A stretch of 64,000 nt of DNA. It comes from Sacculina carcini (Eukaryota > Arthropoda > Thecostraca > Sacculinidae). The position numbers and the translations under genes were made by a program. Positions 1 to 12,306 of this stretch are shown here, in pieces. Positions within the stretch are counted from its first letter, which is position 1. Each line of letters opens with the position of its first letter. The notes beneath the pieces are model-generated. The model did not search any database. It was given only the letters and a program-made list of their open reading frames with translations, and was not told where the DNA came from. The stretch is taken from positions 1,975,202-2,039,201 of the forward strand of contig OU696580.1 of NCBI GenBank assembly GCA_916048095.2. The letters run 5' to 3'.

Positions 1-253
1 TGTGTATGTGTATGTGTGTACTTTTGTATGTGTTTGTGTTTCATTCATTCATTCATTGGTTCATTAGCATTTATTGCACTCCAATTAATTGGCTATTCTG
101 TGCAAAATATAACATAAATTTACTGCACAATATAACATAAAAACACACTTATAAACCACACTCACACGCACTCAGACACGCGCACACAAACACACCATAC
201 TAACTGCTTATGTGTGTGTGTGTGTGTGTGTCGGTGTGTTATGTGTGTGTATT

Positions 254-296
<43 letters not shown>

Positions 297-435
297 CTTT
301 TGTGCATGTACATATATGTGAGCGTGTGTTATATATGTATTTATGTGTGTTTGTGTATGTTTATGTCTGCTTACGTGTGTGTGTATATGTATATATGTGT
401 GTGTATGTGTGTGTGTCTGTATGTACGTAATTCAG
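1..435. repeat. (TG)n microsatellite in NELL intron
   Basis: Nearly all of 210-425 is TG/TATG repeat, and 1-200 is AT-rich with a short (CATT)n run. It lies immediately upstream of the first visible NELL exon and is read as the 3' end of an intron whose donor lies outside the window. No coding signal was seen apart from Cys/Val-rich frames created by the repeat. Confidence 0.8.
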
Positions 436-725
436 CCGTTTGTGAGCCGGCGTGTGAGAATGGTGGACGATGCGTGGCCCCAGGCGTTTGTGCTTGTCGT
501 CGCGGTTTCACAGGCATTGTGTGCGGTCGCGACATTGATGAATGCTCTCGCGACTTGCATCAATGCGGCCCTCATGCAATCTGCAACAATTTGGCAGGAT
601 GGTACCGCTGCCAGTGCAATTCCGGACTCCGACCCAGGCCCTATTCCGATGTTTTAGCTCTTACGTGCACTGGTGTGTTTCACTATCTATCTGTCTATCT
701 ATCCATCTATCTATCTATCTATTTG

Positions 726-788
<63 letters not shown>

Positions 789-1967
789 GTATGTATCTAT
801 ATATGTATATGTGTATGTATGTGTGTGTGTGTGCTGTTAGACGTGGACGAATGCACGGAGAATACTCACACGTGCCACGAGGAAGCCACGTGTCGCAACA
901 CGAACGGCAGCTACACGTGTCACTGCCTCGGGGCTCGCTGTGACCTGGGTCAGTCACGTGACCTGACCTGACACGCTATTAACTGTACTAAGTTTTACAT
1001 CAGCGCTAAATAGGAAAACAAATTAAATTCCTCAATATCACTAAAATATCACTAAAATAATACAAATATAACACTAAAATAATACAAAAATAACACTAAA
1101 ATAATACTAAAATACCACTAAATTATCACTAAACGCTCGCTAAAATATCACTAAAATAACACTAAAATACCACTAAACTATCACTAAAATATCACTAAAA
1201 TACCACTAAAATGTCAATAAAATTCACTAAAATTCACTAAAATATTACTAAAATACGACTAGAATACCACTAAAATACCACTAAAATACCGCTAAAATAC
1301 CACTAAAATACCACTAAAATGCCACTAAAATACCACTAAAATACCACTAAAATGCACTAAAATACCACTAAAATATCACTAAAAGAACACTAAAATACCA
1401 GTAAAATAACACTAAAATATTACTAAAATATCACTAAAATTTCACTAAAATACCACTATCGCTTTTTCGCTGTCAGATTGCTTGATTGATGGTAGCTCGT
1501 ACAAGCACGGCTCCACGTGGCGCCACGTAGCACGTGCGTGTCACACGTGTCGCTGTGAGGCCGGCGTGACCACGTGTACACGTGCCACGTGCAACTGTTC
1601 CGATAGCTCGGTGGATCTCAAATGTTGTCCGAGGTGAGCGAATGTAAATTATTTAAATTAAATTGAGAAAGAGAATGTAAATCATTTAAATTATTATTAG
1701 TTTTTTGTTATGCTTGCCAATACTTTGAATATTGGAATTGAAATTTATCAATTTTGAAACTTCAAATCAGAATTTGAATTAGAACTTATCGAAATTGTCT
1801 ATTAAGAATTATTATTTTGAAAATGATTTCCTCAACATATCACTCTTCCAAACCCTCCCATAGATCTTCCGGCTTTTAAACCTTCAAAAATCTACGAATT
1901 TTAGTAGTTTAAATCAACACTTCCATACAAACTTAGCGTCTTAAATCATGAACACACACATATGTAT

Positions 1968-2035
<68 letters not shown>

Positions 2036-2161
2036 TAGGTGTATGTCAGAGGACAGTATGTCCGGCTGCAGCCACCAGACTTTGGCCAGTGTTCGTTTCA
2101 ACAGCGGCGATTTGTGGCTTCATAATTGTCAACAGTGTCAGTGTGTGGTGAGTGTGTATGT

Positions 2162-2224
<63 letters not shown>

Positions 2225-4056
2225 TGTATTTTCCCCACGGGCACTCTTGCTGTTTTTCTGTTTTATTTTGTTTGCTTTAAAAAAAATTGCAATCACACTC
2301 ACATACCACATACTTTCATACACACTGGATCTGGGCAGGAACCGTGAAAATATATATTAACGGTTCCGGAACTCGGAACCGTGTTGACCCGGTTCCAGAA
2401 CCGGTTCCAATACTCAACGAGCAGAATGGTCGGAACCTGGTTTCCGCCTTACCCTAATACCCACACAACAAGAGAAAATAATTTGCGTGTATTTTCCCAC
2501 AATGGGGAAAAAATTATGGAACCAATTGTCCAAACCCGCCGAAAAAAAGATACGAAAAATGCCAGATTTAATAAAAACAATATTAAGTTAAATTTAAGAA
2601 AGTCAGATTTTAAGAAAATCAAATTTAAGAAAAACAATGTTAAATTTAAATAAATGAAGCTAAATTTAAGAAAAACAGTAATAAAATTACGAAATACAAT
2701 ATTGACTGAAATCAGATTTAAGAAAACAATATTTAATTCAAATTAAAACTGATTAGTCCTCACCAATTCTTCGGTGTAATAACAAGTCTTCAAGCTTTTT
2801 ATGCATATAGCTTTTATGCATTGTCAATATTATGTTTTTCCCGAATGACAATACAATTTCATTTGATCTGATATTATCCTGGCTCTGTGGCAGTGGCGGC
2901 GCCAGAAATGGCGCCAACGGAGGGCTAAGGAAAAAGTGTCCTTGGGGGGCGAAACATGAGAAACTACACTAGAAATTTTAATGAACAACACTTTTTGGGG
3001 GGAGGAGTCTCAGAGAGGGTTTGACACATTTTTAGGGGGATCCCTTTCAAGCCCCTTGACTCCGTCACTGCTATTAAAATACCAAATTTACATATAAACA
3101 TATTTCAAATATTTGCCTGACAATAGATTGCCAATGTTTGATAGAACGAGAACGAGATATATCTTCTATGTTTGTGTGCTTATGTGTGTGTTTATGTATA
3201 TATGTGTGTGTGTGTGTTTGTGTGTGCATATACGTATGTGTGTATACGTGTGTATATTGTAGGTTTAAACTGTAAGTTTATTATCACACACAAACACACA
3301 ATACAATAATTGCTGAATAAGAACAAATCAAGGTGACAAATGTCCGCCGAGCATCAGCTCCTTAGCGGACATGAAAGTTAGTACAATAGCAGACCTGAAG
3401 GTTTTGGACAATGTGACAATTGAAAAAGACAATATTTTGCAAAGTGGGATTATATATCAATCATCCAAAAGTACAAAAACAATTGTCAGAAGCATACACA
3501 CACACACACAGTAAGCAGAAATCGCTCAAGCAAACCTGCGTATTCAATCTCCTAAGGAGACTGAGTACACTGTAAATCCAACAAATATTTCTTTATATAC
3601 TTTTTGATCAGTGATTTATTTGTAGCTGGAAGAGATTTCAGACGTTTAGGAAGACTATTGAACAGATTCGGACCAAAATAAAAAAGGCTATTTTTAAACA
3701 ATATAATATATAATATGTATATTTGTGTGTATATTTGTGTGTGTGTGTATGTGTGTAGTTGGGCACAGTGCGCTGTTGGCCTGTTGAATGTCCGCCAGTC
3801 AATTGTTTGCGTCCTGTATGGAGTCACAGTGACTGTTGTCCACGCTGTTCCGACAGTGACAACTGTGCTGTATCTGTTAATAACACACTCTCTTCACTCA
3901 CACCAGCTCCTTGCCACGTCCAGTATGTCACAACGGCCGTACAGGGGGCGCCACAAACCACAAACTCGGCGCGGCTGCGACAATTACAGACAGAATGTGT
4001 TGAATGTGATTGCAAGGTGAGATTCAGGCGAATATATTGCGCGTTTCTCGCAGCTG

Positions 4057-4124
<68 letters not shown>

Positions 4125-5747
4125 GCTTTTAACACAAATTGGTGCTTCGCTCATTCATTTATTCATTCAATCAATCATCCAAATCACTTACTCTTTCAAT
4201 CATTCAATTAATCGCTCATTTATCTAATCATATATACCATTAATCATTCAATCATTCAATCAATCATTCTATAAGAAACCCATGTGGGATTACTTGAATC
4301 TTGTAGGAATCCTGCGTTACTTAGCGTTGTCAAATTTCAATTATATTTGTTGGTGAAAATTATAATTTTGGCTTCCTTTCTCAGTTGTCCTCATTATGGC
4401 ATATTTAGTTTCCTATCTAGCTATGCTCACTAACACGATTAAACAATATATTTATCCGAATATGACTAGATAACGCCGTAAAACCTCTATTTGAGCGGCA
4501 TGTCATTCTATTTTTCAACCCCGTAGCTCCCTTAAATTAGACAGTACCATATTTTTCCACTAGCTGGTGAGAATTTGGAGAAGTTACGGTGAATTTTATT
4601 GATGGAAAAAGAACCAGATAACGTATACATATTTATTCAACAAAAGACAGCAATACACGGTAATTAATGATAAAAATCACTAATAAATATCTGTCAGTCA
4701 TAGCCATTGTCAAAAGGAAAGAATTAATCGAAGTGTCGTTCTGTTAGAGATTTTACGGTGTATATTTATACAGAAAATATAGCAGTATTTTGCATGTTGA
4801 GCTAACACGATGATGCGACTGCATGCACGATTTTGTTTGGCAACCAGGCGCCGTTCTGCGACAGACTAGTGGAACATAGTGCTGCCAGTTGTGTCACGTA
4901 AGTTCATTCGAATCGTAATTCTATCAACAATTATATTTTTTGTAATTCTTGTGGCTTTTGGCTCAAATATTGATGTTGATTTTAATGTTAATTAATTTCT
5001 CCAACAATCGATTATATATTATATAATCGTTATCTCTCTGGCCGTGTAAATATAACTACATTTTTGAGAATAAATGAATTTCAGTATTAGATTTTTACTG
5101 AAGTGTGTATATGTTTATGTATAATTGTGTATATATCCATGTATATTAGGGTGGGTCCATTTTTAACTTTATTTTGAGTTTCAAATACGCATCCTATAGC
5201 ATATTCACAATCATAAAATATTACAATAAAATTTTCCAGTTGAAATTTTATATATGTGCTACTTTTTAGTCTTTTCTCTCTATTTTTCGAATAAATCTGC
5301 TGTAAAACATGATTTAAAAAGTATAAACACTTAATTTTATCATATCCGTAATACAACTGTATCAATATCCACTTTGACAGATATAAAATCGGGAAAAATC
5401 TTAATCAACCCATCCTAATGTTCTTGTGTGTATGTATACGTGTTTTTTGTGTTTTATTTCATTTTCAGGAGAGCCAATTGGCCGATTTTAACGCTGCTAA
5501 TTGTCGCCTATTGGCTACTGAAACAGCTAAGCACTCAAACATTGATCATACCAAGACAAACACACACACCAAACACATCAACAATAATCGCCAAAAAACT
5601 GCGCACTCCAAAGCGCCACAATCGCCTCAACGCGCGCCCTTTGCGTTTGTCGACAATCGTGGCGAATTGGAGACAAAAGCGACGACGACACCGGAGGCGC
5701 ACACGGACGACACACACGCGCACGAAGCGAGCGGGGCAATGTTTTAG
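436..5747 (+). CDS. NELL: NELL1/NELL2-like secreted EGF/VWC protein, 3' part
   Basis: Secreted multidomain glycoprotein of the NELL family (thrombospondin-N, VWC, EGF, VWC order). Only the C-terminal part is in the window. Exons read from splice sites and phase: 436-672 (two EGF, phase 1-1), 841-948 (calcium-binding EGF, DVDEC start), 1477-1633 (VWC, CxxC pattern ending CCPR), 2039-2147 and 3759-4016 (VWC with NCQQCQC and CCPRC, then a last cysteine-rich module ending CVECDCK), 5469-5747 (terminal, stop TAG). All junction phases agree (1,1,2,0,0). The domain order and residues such as LAGWYRCQC, THTC and CCPRC match NELL from memory. The final exon extends about 70 residues past the usual NELL end with a polar Thr/His/Lys-rich tail. 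The thrombospondin-like N-terminus and first EGFs lie to the left. NELL1 versus NELL2 cannot be decided; an invertebrate would normally have a single gene. Confidence 0.9.
675..835. repeat. (TATC)n microsatellite in NELL intron
   Basis: The 168-bp intron between exons 436-672 and 841-948 consists largely of a TATC tetranucleotide run followed by a short (TG)n run and the acceptor. Both edges are fixed by exon phases. Confidence 0.85.
1017..1458. repeat. 11-bp minisatellite ACTAAAATACC
   Basis: A tandem array of about 11-bp units (consensus ACTAAAATACC or ACTAAAATATC) fills the NELL intron between exons 841-948 and 1477-1633. Units drift by single bases and small indels. It is non-coding and ends about 20 bp before the acceptor of the VWC exon. 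Confidence 0.85.
2889..3073. mobile_element. hAT-like MITE
   Basis: Starts CAGTGGCGGCGCCAG and ends with the inverse of CAGTGACGGAGTCA, so the termini are imperfect inverted repeats. The interior has short G-runs and no ORF. The CAGTGGCG... terminus is typical of hAT non-autonomous elements. Related copies in this window are at about 17868-17988, 26826-27030, 29038-29130 and 50710-50870. No clear 8-bp target duplication was seen. It lies in a NELL intron. Confidence 0.6.
3541..3705 (-). mobile_element. LINE 3' fragment (RT C-terminus)
   Basis: Minus-strand translation gives FYFGPNLFNSLPKRLKSLP followed by a Lys-rich end, the usual C-terminal signature of L2/CR1/Jockey-group reverse transcriptases (F.GP.L.NSLP). 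Only about 50 codons remain, in the NELL intron just before the (TG)n tract of the next acceptor. A 5'-truncated relic. Confidence 0.6.
4469..4760. mobile_element. MITE with CCGTAAAACCTCT termini
   Basis: The left end, CCGTAAAACCTCTATTTGAG, is matched by an inverted right end (..AGAGATTTTACGG). About 290 bp, AT-rich, no ORF. A second full-length relative is at 19428-19798 and an interrupted one at about 6855-7615. Superfamily not assigned. It lies in the last NELL intron (4017-5468). Confidence 0.6.
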
Positions 5748-6854
5748 AACACTGTCTGTATTGATGGCGCCATCTAGCGGCAAAAAAGAAAAACATTATT
5801 ATACACTAACGGCAAATGTCTCATCAAACTGTCGTTAAATTATAGGTGGCGCCACATATATATTAATTGCTGTGTACCGTATTGAAATCTTATGGTCAGT
5901 ACAGTATAGAGGGTGATACTTGTGGTGCATAAGCCTGGGGTTAGATGGGATTGAGAATTAAGCAAATGCGATATTATCGCAGGATAATTTGGTCTCACTA
6001 AATGTCATATTGGCTTCGTATATTCGTATTCTTGTGTGTCTATGTGTGTGTGTCTACGTGTTTGTATATGTATCCTTATGTGTGTATCTGTGTGTGTGTG
6101 TGTGTCATATAAAAATGATCGCGCGCTGCTTTTGCAACAATGCACTAGTCGTTGATTTCTTGTCACCGTTTGCGGGCATTGCAAGTCATTGTTCTCTAAG
6201 TCATCAGCGAATCTTGGACGGCAGAATTTTCAGCCTCTTTGCAACATGAACTTGTCAATGGCGATTTGATCCTGGTGGGCGAATTTCGCTTGTTCGAATT
6301 TTTTTGCAACGTGTATATTTAGCTATTGCAATGATCTCTGAGTATATATTCACACACACACACACACCCACACTTGAACGTTTTTCATTTAGTAGGTCCA
6401 GTATATGTGGACATGAGAGCACAACTCAGATGGAACGTTTACACACACAGTGTGTGCTTGTTAGTGTGTGTATGTTAGCTCCTATAGCCTGCATTATATT
6501 GTTGATGTCGCCATGTTTTTAGCAGAAATTTAGCCATTTTATAAACGTGTGTGTGTGTGTCTGTGTTTGTGTGTACTCGATATTGGCACGCGCAAAAATT
6601 TAGTCCGTCGCGAAACAGTCAATTTGATGAAAGGAGTTGTTATATTTAAATGTGAATGACGTTATTTTCAGTTGATTTGCGATTATGCGATGGATCGTCT
6701 AGCTGTGAATGTATGAATGTATGTATTACAACTGAAATCTATCTCGTTGAGTCTATTTCGCCAATAAGCATGGGAGATTACATTTCAAGGGCTCACTATA
6801 TCTATATTTTTGAAAAAAAGATAAAACAACATATAAATGGCGTATTTTGTGGAT
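5748..6854. other. Intergenic, no gene seen
   Basis: Sequence between the NELL stop and the repeat cluster. It contains short TG- and CA-rich runs (6030-6105, 6350-6370, 6547-6570). No exon with consistent splice phase was found on either strand. The first few hundred bases are presumably NELL 3' UTR, but I see no unambiguous polyadenylation signal. Confidence 0.5.
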
Positions 6855-6877
6855 GAAAAACATACATTTAACGTATA

Positions 6878-7140
6878 CATATTTTTATTATTATTATTAT
6901 TAATTACAGGCAAATCCAGTAGCATGGGAAGAGTGCAAGCACTATTACCACCCTAAGGTGGCCCCATGTACCGGAAGCGCCCAAAAGATTCAGAGAGAAA
7001 GAGAGTTCGAAGAGAAAAAAGTCTAGAAAGAGAGTTGGAAAGAAAATAATAAATAAATAACAATAAATAATAAACCATCATCCGATAACAATCCATAATG
7101 TCACTCCGCCCACGTTCCTCAATAAATAATAACAATTAAC
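6878..7140 (+). repeat. Interspersed repeat X
   Basis: Begins (ATT)n-AATTACAGGCAAATCC, continues with GTAGCATGGGAAGAGTGC and CCTAAGGTGGCCCCATG, a purine-rich GAGAGAAAGAGAG stretch, then ends near TCACTCCGCCCACGTTCCTC. The same order is found at 8570-8745 (reversed), 24280-24420 (shorter) and 45440-45469 plus 49808-49990 (split by the LTR element). No conserved ORF and no terminal inverted repeats were noticed. Possibly a SINE or LINE tail; family unknown. Confidence 0.6.
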
Positions 7141-7249
7141 AATAAATATGTGATTCATTAAAAAACAGCCATCAATAAATAAGAATAAATATTAATAAAT
7201 AAGTAATAAATAACAATCAAGAACAATACATATGATTCAAAAAAGAAAC

Positions 7250-7465
7250 ATCCAACAATAAATATAAATATGATTCAATAAGTAACAACAACACAAATAA
7301 ATATGATTCAATAAACAATAACACCAATAAATATGATTCAATAAACAACAACAACAATAAATATGATTCAATAAACAGCAACAACAATAAATATGATTAA
7401 ATAAACAACAACAACAATAAATATGACTCAATAAACAGCAACAACAATAAATATGATTCAAAAAC
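7250..7465. repeat. AT-rich minisatellite, about 35-40 bp unit
   Basis: Roughly six tandem units of AATAAATATGATTCAATAAA plus an ACAACAACA segment. The repeated Asn-His-Ile-Tyr-Cys reading on the minus strand is an artefact of the repeat. Confidence 0.75.
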
Positions 7466-7615
7466 AAATGACATAAATACAAGGGTGATTACTGGTAACT
7501 AATAACAAATTCACTAATAAAAATCAATCAGTTATAGCTATTGCCATAAGGGAAGAATTAATCAGTGGCGTTTAAATAAATGTGTATTTCAAAGAGAGAT
7601 TTTACGGTATGTTGG

Positions 7616-8081
7616 TTTCAAAGTGGTATATTTACTATAGAGGGTACTTCATCAATCCAGTGATGGAGTTAAACTATTGAGTAATTTAGTGATAACAAAA
7701 ATAATATATTTTAATAATTGATCATGTGAATTCAGTGCATTTTTAGAATTCACTATGTATGTAATTCACTATATATGTTATCTAAATATATCACTTAATG
7801 GGAGGATAATGAAGCTTATATGAATGCATAGAATATGTGTTGACTTCCTTATAAAAGTTAGATAATATGTGAGAATGTTTTGGCTCCAGACATATTTTTA
7901 TTGGTCCAATTTGTCACACACACACACGTGTTTATATTGAACAAACAAACAAACAACACAGAAACATTGAATTGTAGAACGCAAACTAGCTGATGTTTGT
8001 ATAAAACTAGCTATCGGCCCAGTGGTTCACAAACTGCAGTAAACGTTGCTGAAACTCTCGCATTGCCTCATCATTCTAACC

Positions 8082-8115
<34 letters not shown>

Positions 8116-8569
8116 ATATATTTACGCCGAGAATAAAGAATGTTTTCAGATTGGTCTATAACTTTGAATAGAGAGTAAAAAAGACGTAAAATTAACAAAA
8201 ATGACATCCATTTAGTTGTACAAACTGTAGTTTCTGAGATATGAGCGGTGATCATATGAACACGCTTTGCACGAAGGAGTACAAAAATAAACTATTTTCT
8301 AAAACTATTTACGTTGGGACAATTTTCAACTGTCGATATGTGGAGGAACAAGAATGTAAATATACTAAATCCACATAAAACATGACCCATAAAAATAACA
8401 CGACACCACACACAAACATAATATTATGACACAAAACACATAATATATTAGAATAAAACAAAACATACTACGTAATATAAATACAGGACATTGTTATTAT
8501 ATAATACATAAACACACGATACATATACACATGAAAACTATTGTTGGTTTTCATTTATCGAATCACATA
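7616..8569. other. Intergenic AT-rich, no gene seen
   Basis: AT-rich DNA between the nested MITE and repeat X copy 2, with (CA)n at 7914-7928 and 8083-8112. No exon, RNA gene or terminal repeat could be supported. Confidence 0.5.
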
Positions 8570-8745
8570 TTTATTTATTGTCGATTTTTGTTAATCATTG
8601 AGGAACGTGGGCGGAGTGACATTATGCAGTGTTATCGAATGAATTTTATTACTTTCTTTTCGAACTGTCTTTTTCTCTATAATTCTTCAATTTTTGTATA
8701 ATTCTCGTCCAATGCTACTGGATTTGTCTGTTAATTATTAATAAT
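8570..8745 (-). repeat. Interspersed repeat X, reversed copy
   Basis: Contains GAGGAACGTGGGCGGAGTGA and ends with CTACTGGATTTGTCTGTTAA, the reverse complements of the two ends of the copy at 6878-7140. It overlaps the 3' end of the MCMDC2 reading frame. Confidence 0.6.
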
Positions 8746-11729
8746 AATCTTATTATTAATAAATAACACACACACACACACAAAACAATAGAATAACATC
8801 GAAATAAACAAACACACGCGCGCACAGTCGCAAATGCCGCAATCTTTTCATTATTGTCCGCGTGAATATTCACTTGAGATCCGATCGCTTCGGCGCTGCG
8901 CACATGCGCTACACTAGCGACCTCTAGCGGCGACTGGCCGAAACAGGCGGCCAGCGCTTGTTCGTAGAGGAAAATGGCGGCAGTCACGTGATCAACGTCC
9001 ACGTGGTGGCTGAGCGACAATTGCGCGAATGAGTGCGCCATATTTGAACTGGCAACAATGTGGACACACGCCAGTGGACAGTAAAATGACAAGATTTATG
9101 ACGAGATTTATGAATTATGACAAGACTTATGACAATAATTATGACAAGAATTATGACGAAAATTATGATAATTATGACGAGAATGATGATAATTATGACG
9201 AGAATTATGACAATAATTGTGACGAGAATTATGACAAGATTAATGACGTAAATAATGAGAATTATGACGATAATTATGATGAGAATTACGACGAAAATAA
9301 TGAGATATATGACGGAAATTAAGAGGATATTTATGAGAATAATTATGACAAGATTTATGACGGAAATTATGACAAGAATGAAGAAAATTATGACAAGATT
9401 TATGACGAAAATGTCGACTAGAATTATGACAAGATTGACGATAATTATGACGGAAATTATGCCGAGATTTATGACGAGAATTATGACAAGATTCATGACA
9501 ATAATTGTGACGATAATTATGACAAGATTTATGACGGAGATTATGACAAGATTTATGACGAGAATTATGACAAGATTTATGACAATAATTGTGACGATAA
9601 TTATGACAAGAATTATGACAATAATTGTGACGATAATTATGACAAGAATTATGACAAGATTTATGACAAGATTTATGACGGAAATTATGACAAGAATTAT
9701 GACAAGATTTATGACGAGAATTATGACAAGATTTATGACAATAATTATGACGTAAATAACGACAATTTTGCAACGTTTTTGCAAACGTCGAACACGTTTG
9801 TGTGTTCAGACAATGTCGATTTATTGCGTCTTTTGCAAGTCTGAGTGGAAATTAGCTAAGATAAATATGTATATAATAGTCTACTTCTCCTGTACGCACT
9901 CGATCAATGTGTGTTTAATACACTAACAGTGAATAGCACATGATTACTGAATAACTGACAGACAATTCCGTCACTCATCAAACAATGAGATTGAACATAT
10001 TCAACATGCAGACATACGATCATAAATTGACATAAACACACACACACACACACACAAGCATGCACACAGAAACAAAGACAGAAGACTGAATGCCAGACAC
10101 ACACAGAGAGAGAGAGAGAGATTTTGGCAGATAAATATTAAGAGAGAATCAGAGAGAATCAGAGAGAGAGAGAGAAACGTGTCAGAGAAATACACAGAAT
10201 CAGAGACAAGAGCGATAGAAAAGCTCGACACACACACAGATTAAGAGAGAATCAGAGAGAGAGAAACGGAGATTGACAGATAGACACACACAGAGAGAGA
10301 GAGAGTAAGAGAGGAAGAGAGAGTGAGAGAGAATCACTGGCAAGCTGACATGGTGGAGACAGCGGCGACAGGAACGTCAGGATGGTCGGAGCATCGAGCC
10401 AGCCTGCTGGACACGTAGTAGCGGCGTACCAAATGCTCGGCACTCGGATCCACTTCCAGACTACGCTCCCCGGCCGCACTAACAAACTAACAAACACACA
10501 TATAAATACATACACACTTACACAGATATCAACAGAGGTTAGAGGGGATTTAATCTCAGTTTATAGATGTCTTACGGGGAAGGATAAAATGGAAAATCAG
10601 AAGTTGTTTCAATTCTCAAAATCTAATAGCAATCACAGTTTTGGCCTACAAAAACGCAGGATTAAAAAGGACATCCAAAAATATAGTTTCCCAAATAGAG
10701 CAGTAGATAGATGGAATAGGTTGCCAAGCGACATAGTACAACAACCAACGACACAACTGTTTAAGAAGACATATGACAACTGGAAGGCGGCAGTCACGAG
10801 CCTCTGACTCATTCCTGCGAAGACAACTAGTAAGAACAACTAGTAAGAACACACACATACACACACATACGCACACACACATCTTTTTGAGACCCTATCA
10901 CTTTATATATCTTATTTTGCTATATTTTGTACGTTTTCGCGCCTTTGCAAATTAGTGCGCTATACCAAATACATGGTTTGTTGTTGTTTTTGTTGTATTT
11001 AGTTTTCGTTCAGGTAAGGTAATTTTGTGCGATATATTCGCGATAAATACGGCACTGGCTTGCACTTACACTTTTGAATTCGTCCATGGATATTTCGGCC
11101 GAGGGCAGAGTGAAGTGATAGTCTTCAGTGATGCAGACAGAGTGCAACAGACGTGAGGTCATCAGCCGGCGGGTGAGGTCAGAGGTGGGGTCAGAGGTCA
11201 GGTCACAGGTCGGGTCAGAGGTGGGGTCATAGGTCAGGTCATCAGATGCCGTATTGTTCTCACGAGAGTCCACCACAAAAACCATGCCAAACGACCTAGC
11301 TCACAAATACACGCGTAAAAATGTCTGTCAGTCAATTAATTAATTAATTAATTAATATAATACAGTGGTTATCAACCGTTTTCAGAGTTCGCACACTTCA
11401 AATAATAAGTCATTTCTCGCATCCCCTAGATTTTTGCCTATTTTTTACCCTAGATTATTTCCTCTTCAATATTCATTCCTACAGCTTATAGCTTCTGTGA
11501 GAGGAACAACTGTTTTAGAGAAGTATATAAAGAATAAGTAGAGCACATTTTGCTTTCACAGAAACTCTCGCATCCCTAGTTAAGAGCCCCTGATATATTA
11601 CATGAAATTCCGTAAAACCCACGCAGTCTTTCATTCAGGCATTACGTTGAATAGAAACACTACATTTAGAACGCTTAACATCCAAATAAAACTATCCGAA
11701 TGTGATTGTGTGTGTGTGTGTGTTTGTGT

Positions 11730-11772
<43 letters not shown>

Positions 11773-12223
11773 TGTAAATGTGTGTATGTGTGTGTGTCTG
11801 CGTGTGTAAACTAAAATAAAGTCAATATCTTTATTGTACATCCATTCTCTGACGTTTCAGTACAAACATTTCAAATTTTACCTATGTGTGTACGTTTGTG
11901 TGTATATCTGAACAGGAGATGAAGCCTCCTGAAGCCCCCGCCCTCCTGGATCCGCCCATGGACATCCCAACTTACTCGAGCAATGTTCTGGTGAGGCGAC
12001 GCCGAGCGCCAGCTCCTGTGTGTTGTTCAACTCCATCACAAAGACCCACACCGATATCTCCAACGCCCGCGGAGACAGTGTCAGTCGATATGGCTCGCCG
12101 ATTATAAACGCCCCACACCTGCGCTAGCAGAGGCACGGTGTGTGTGCGTGCGTGTGTGGCGTCGCCGCGTGTGCGACAACTGCCCGAGTGTTTGATGTCT
12201 ACCAATCCCGTCTCCATTACTAA

Positions 12224-12306
<83 letters not shown>

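Larger units (their letters stand above)
6855..7615. mobile_element. MITE copy interrupted by another repeat
   Basis: The segments near 6855-6877 (ACGTATACATATTT) and 7490-7615 (ending ..GAGATTTTACGG) match the interior and right end of the MITE at 4469-4760. Between them lies about 610 bp of foreign repeat: an interspersed repeat at 6878-7140 and an AT-rich minisatellite at about 7250-7460. This is a nested insertion. Confidence 0.55.

Noticed and set aside
5428-5838. Hydrophobic segment ANWPILTLLIVAYWLLKQL with a basic tail, looking like a membrane anchor for the EGF/VWC gene
   Set aside because: It is the wrong frame of the last NELL exon. Phase 0 from the previous exon (CDCK|) gives ESQLADFNAANC, which fits the NELL C-terminus.
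8984-9784. 266-, 177- and 166-codon frames on both strands
   Set aside because: A 12-bp minisatellite without stops gives long frames in several phases; no domain, and it lies in an MCMDC2 intron.
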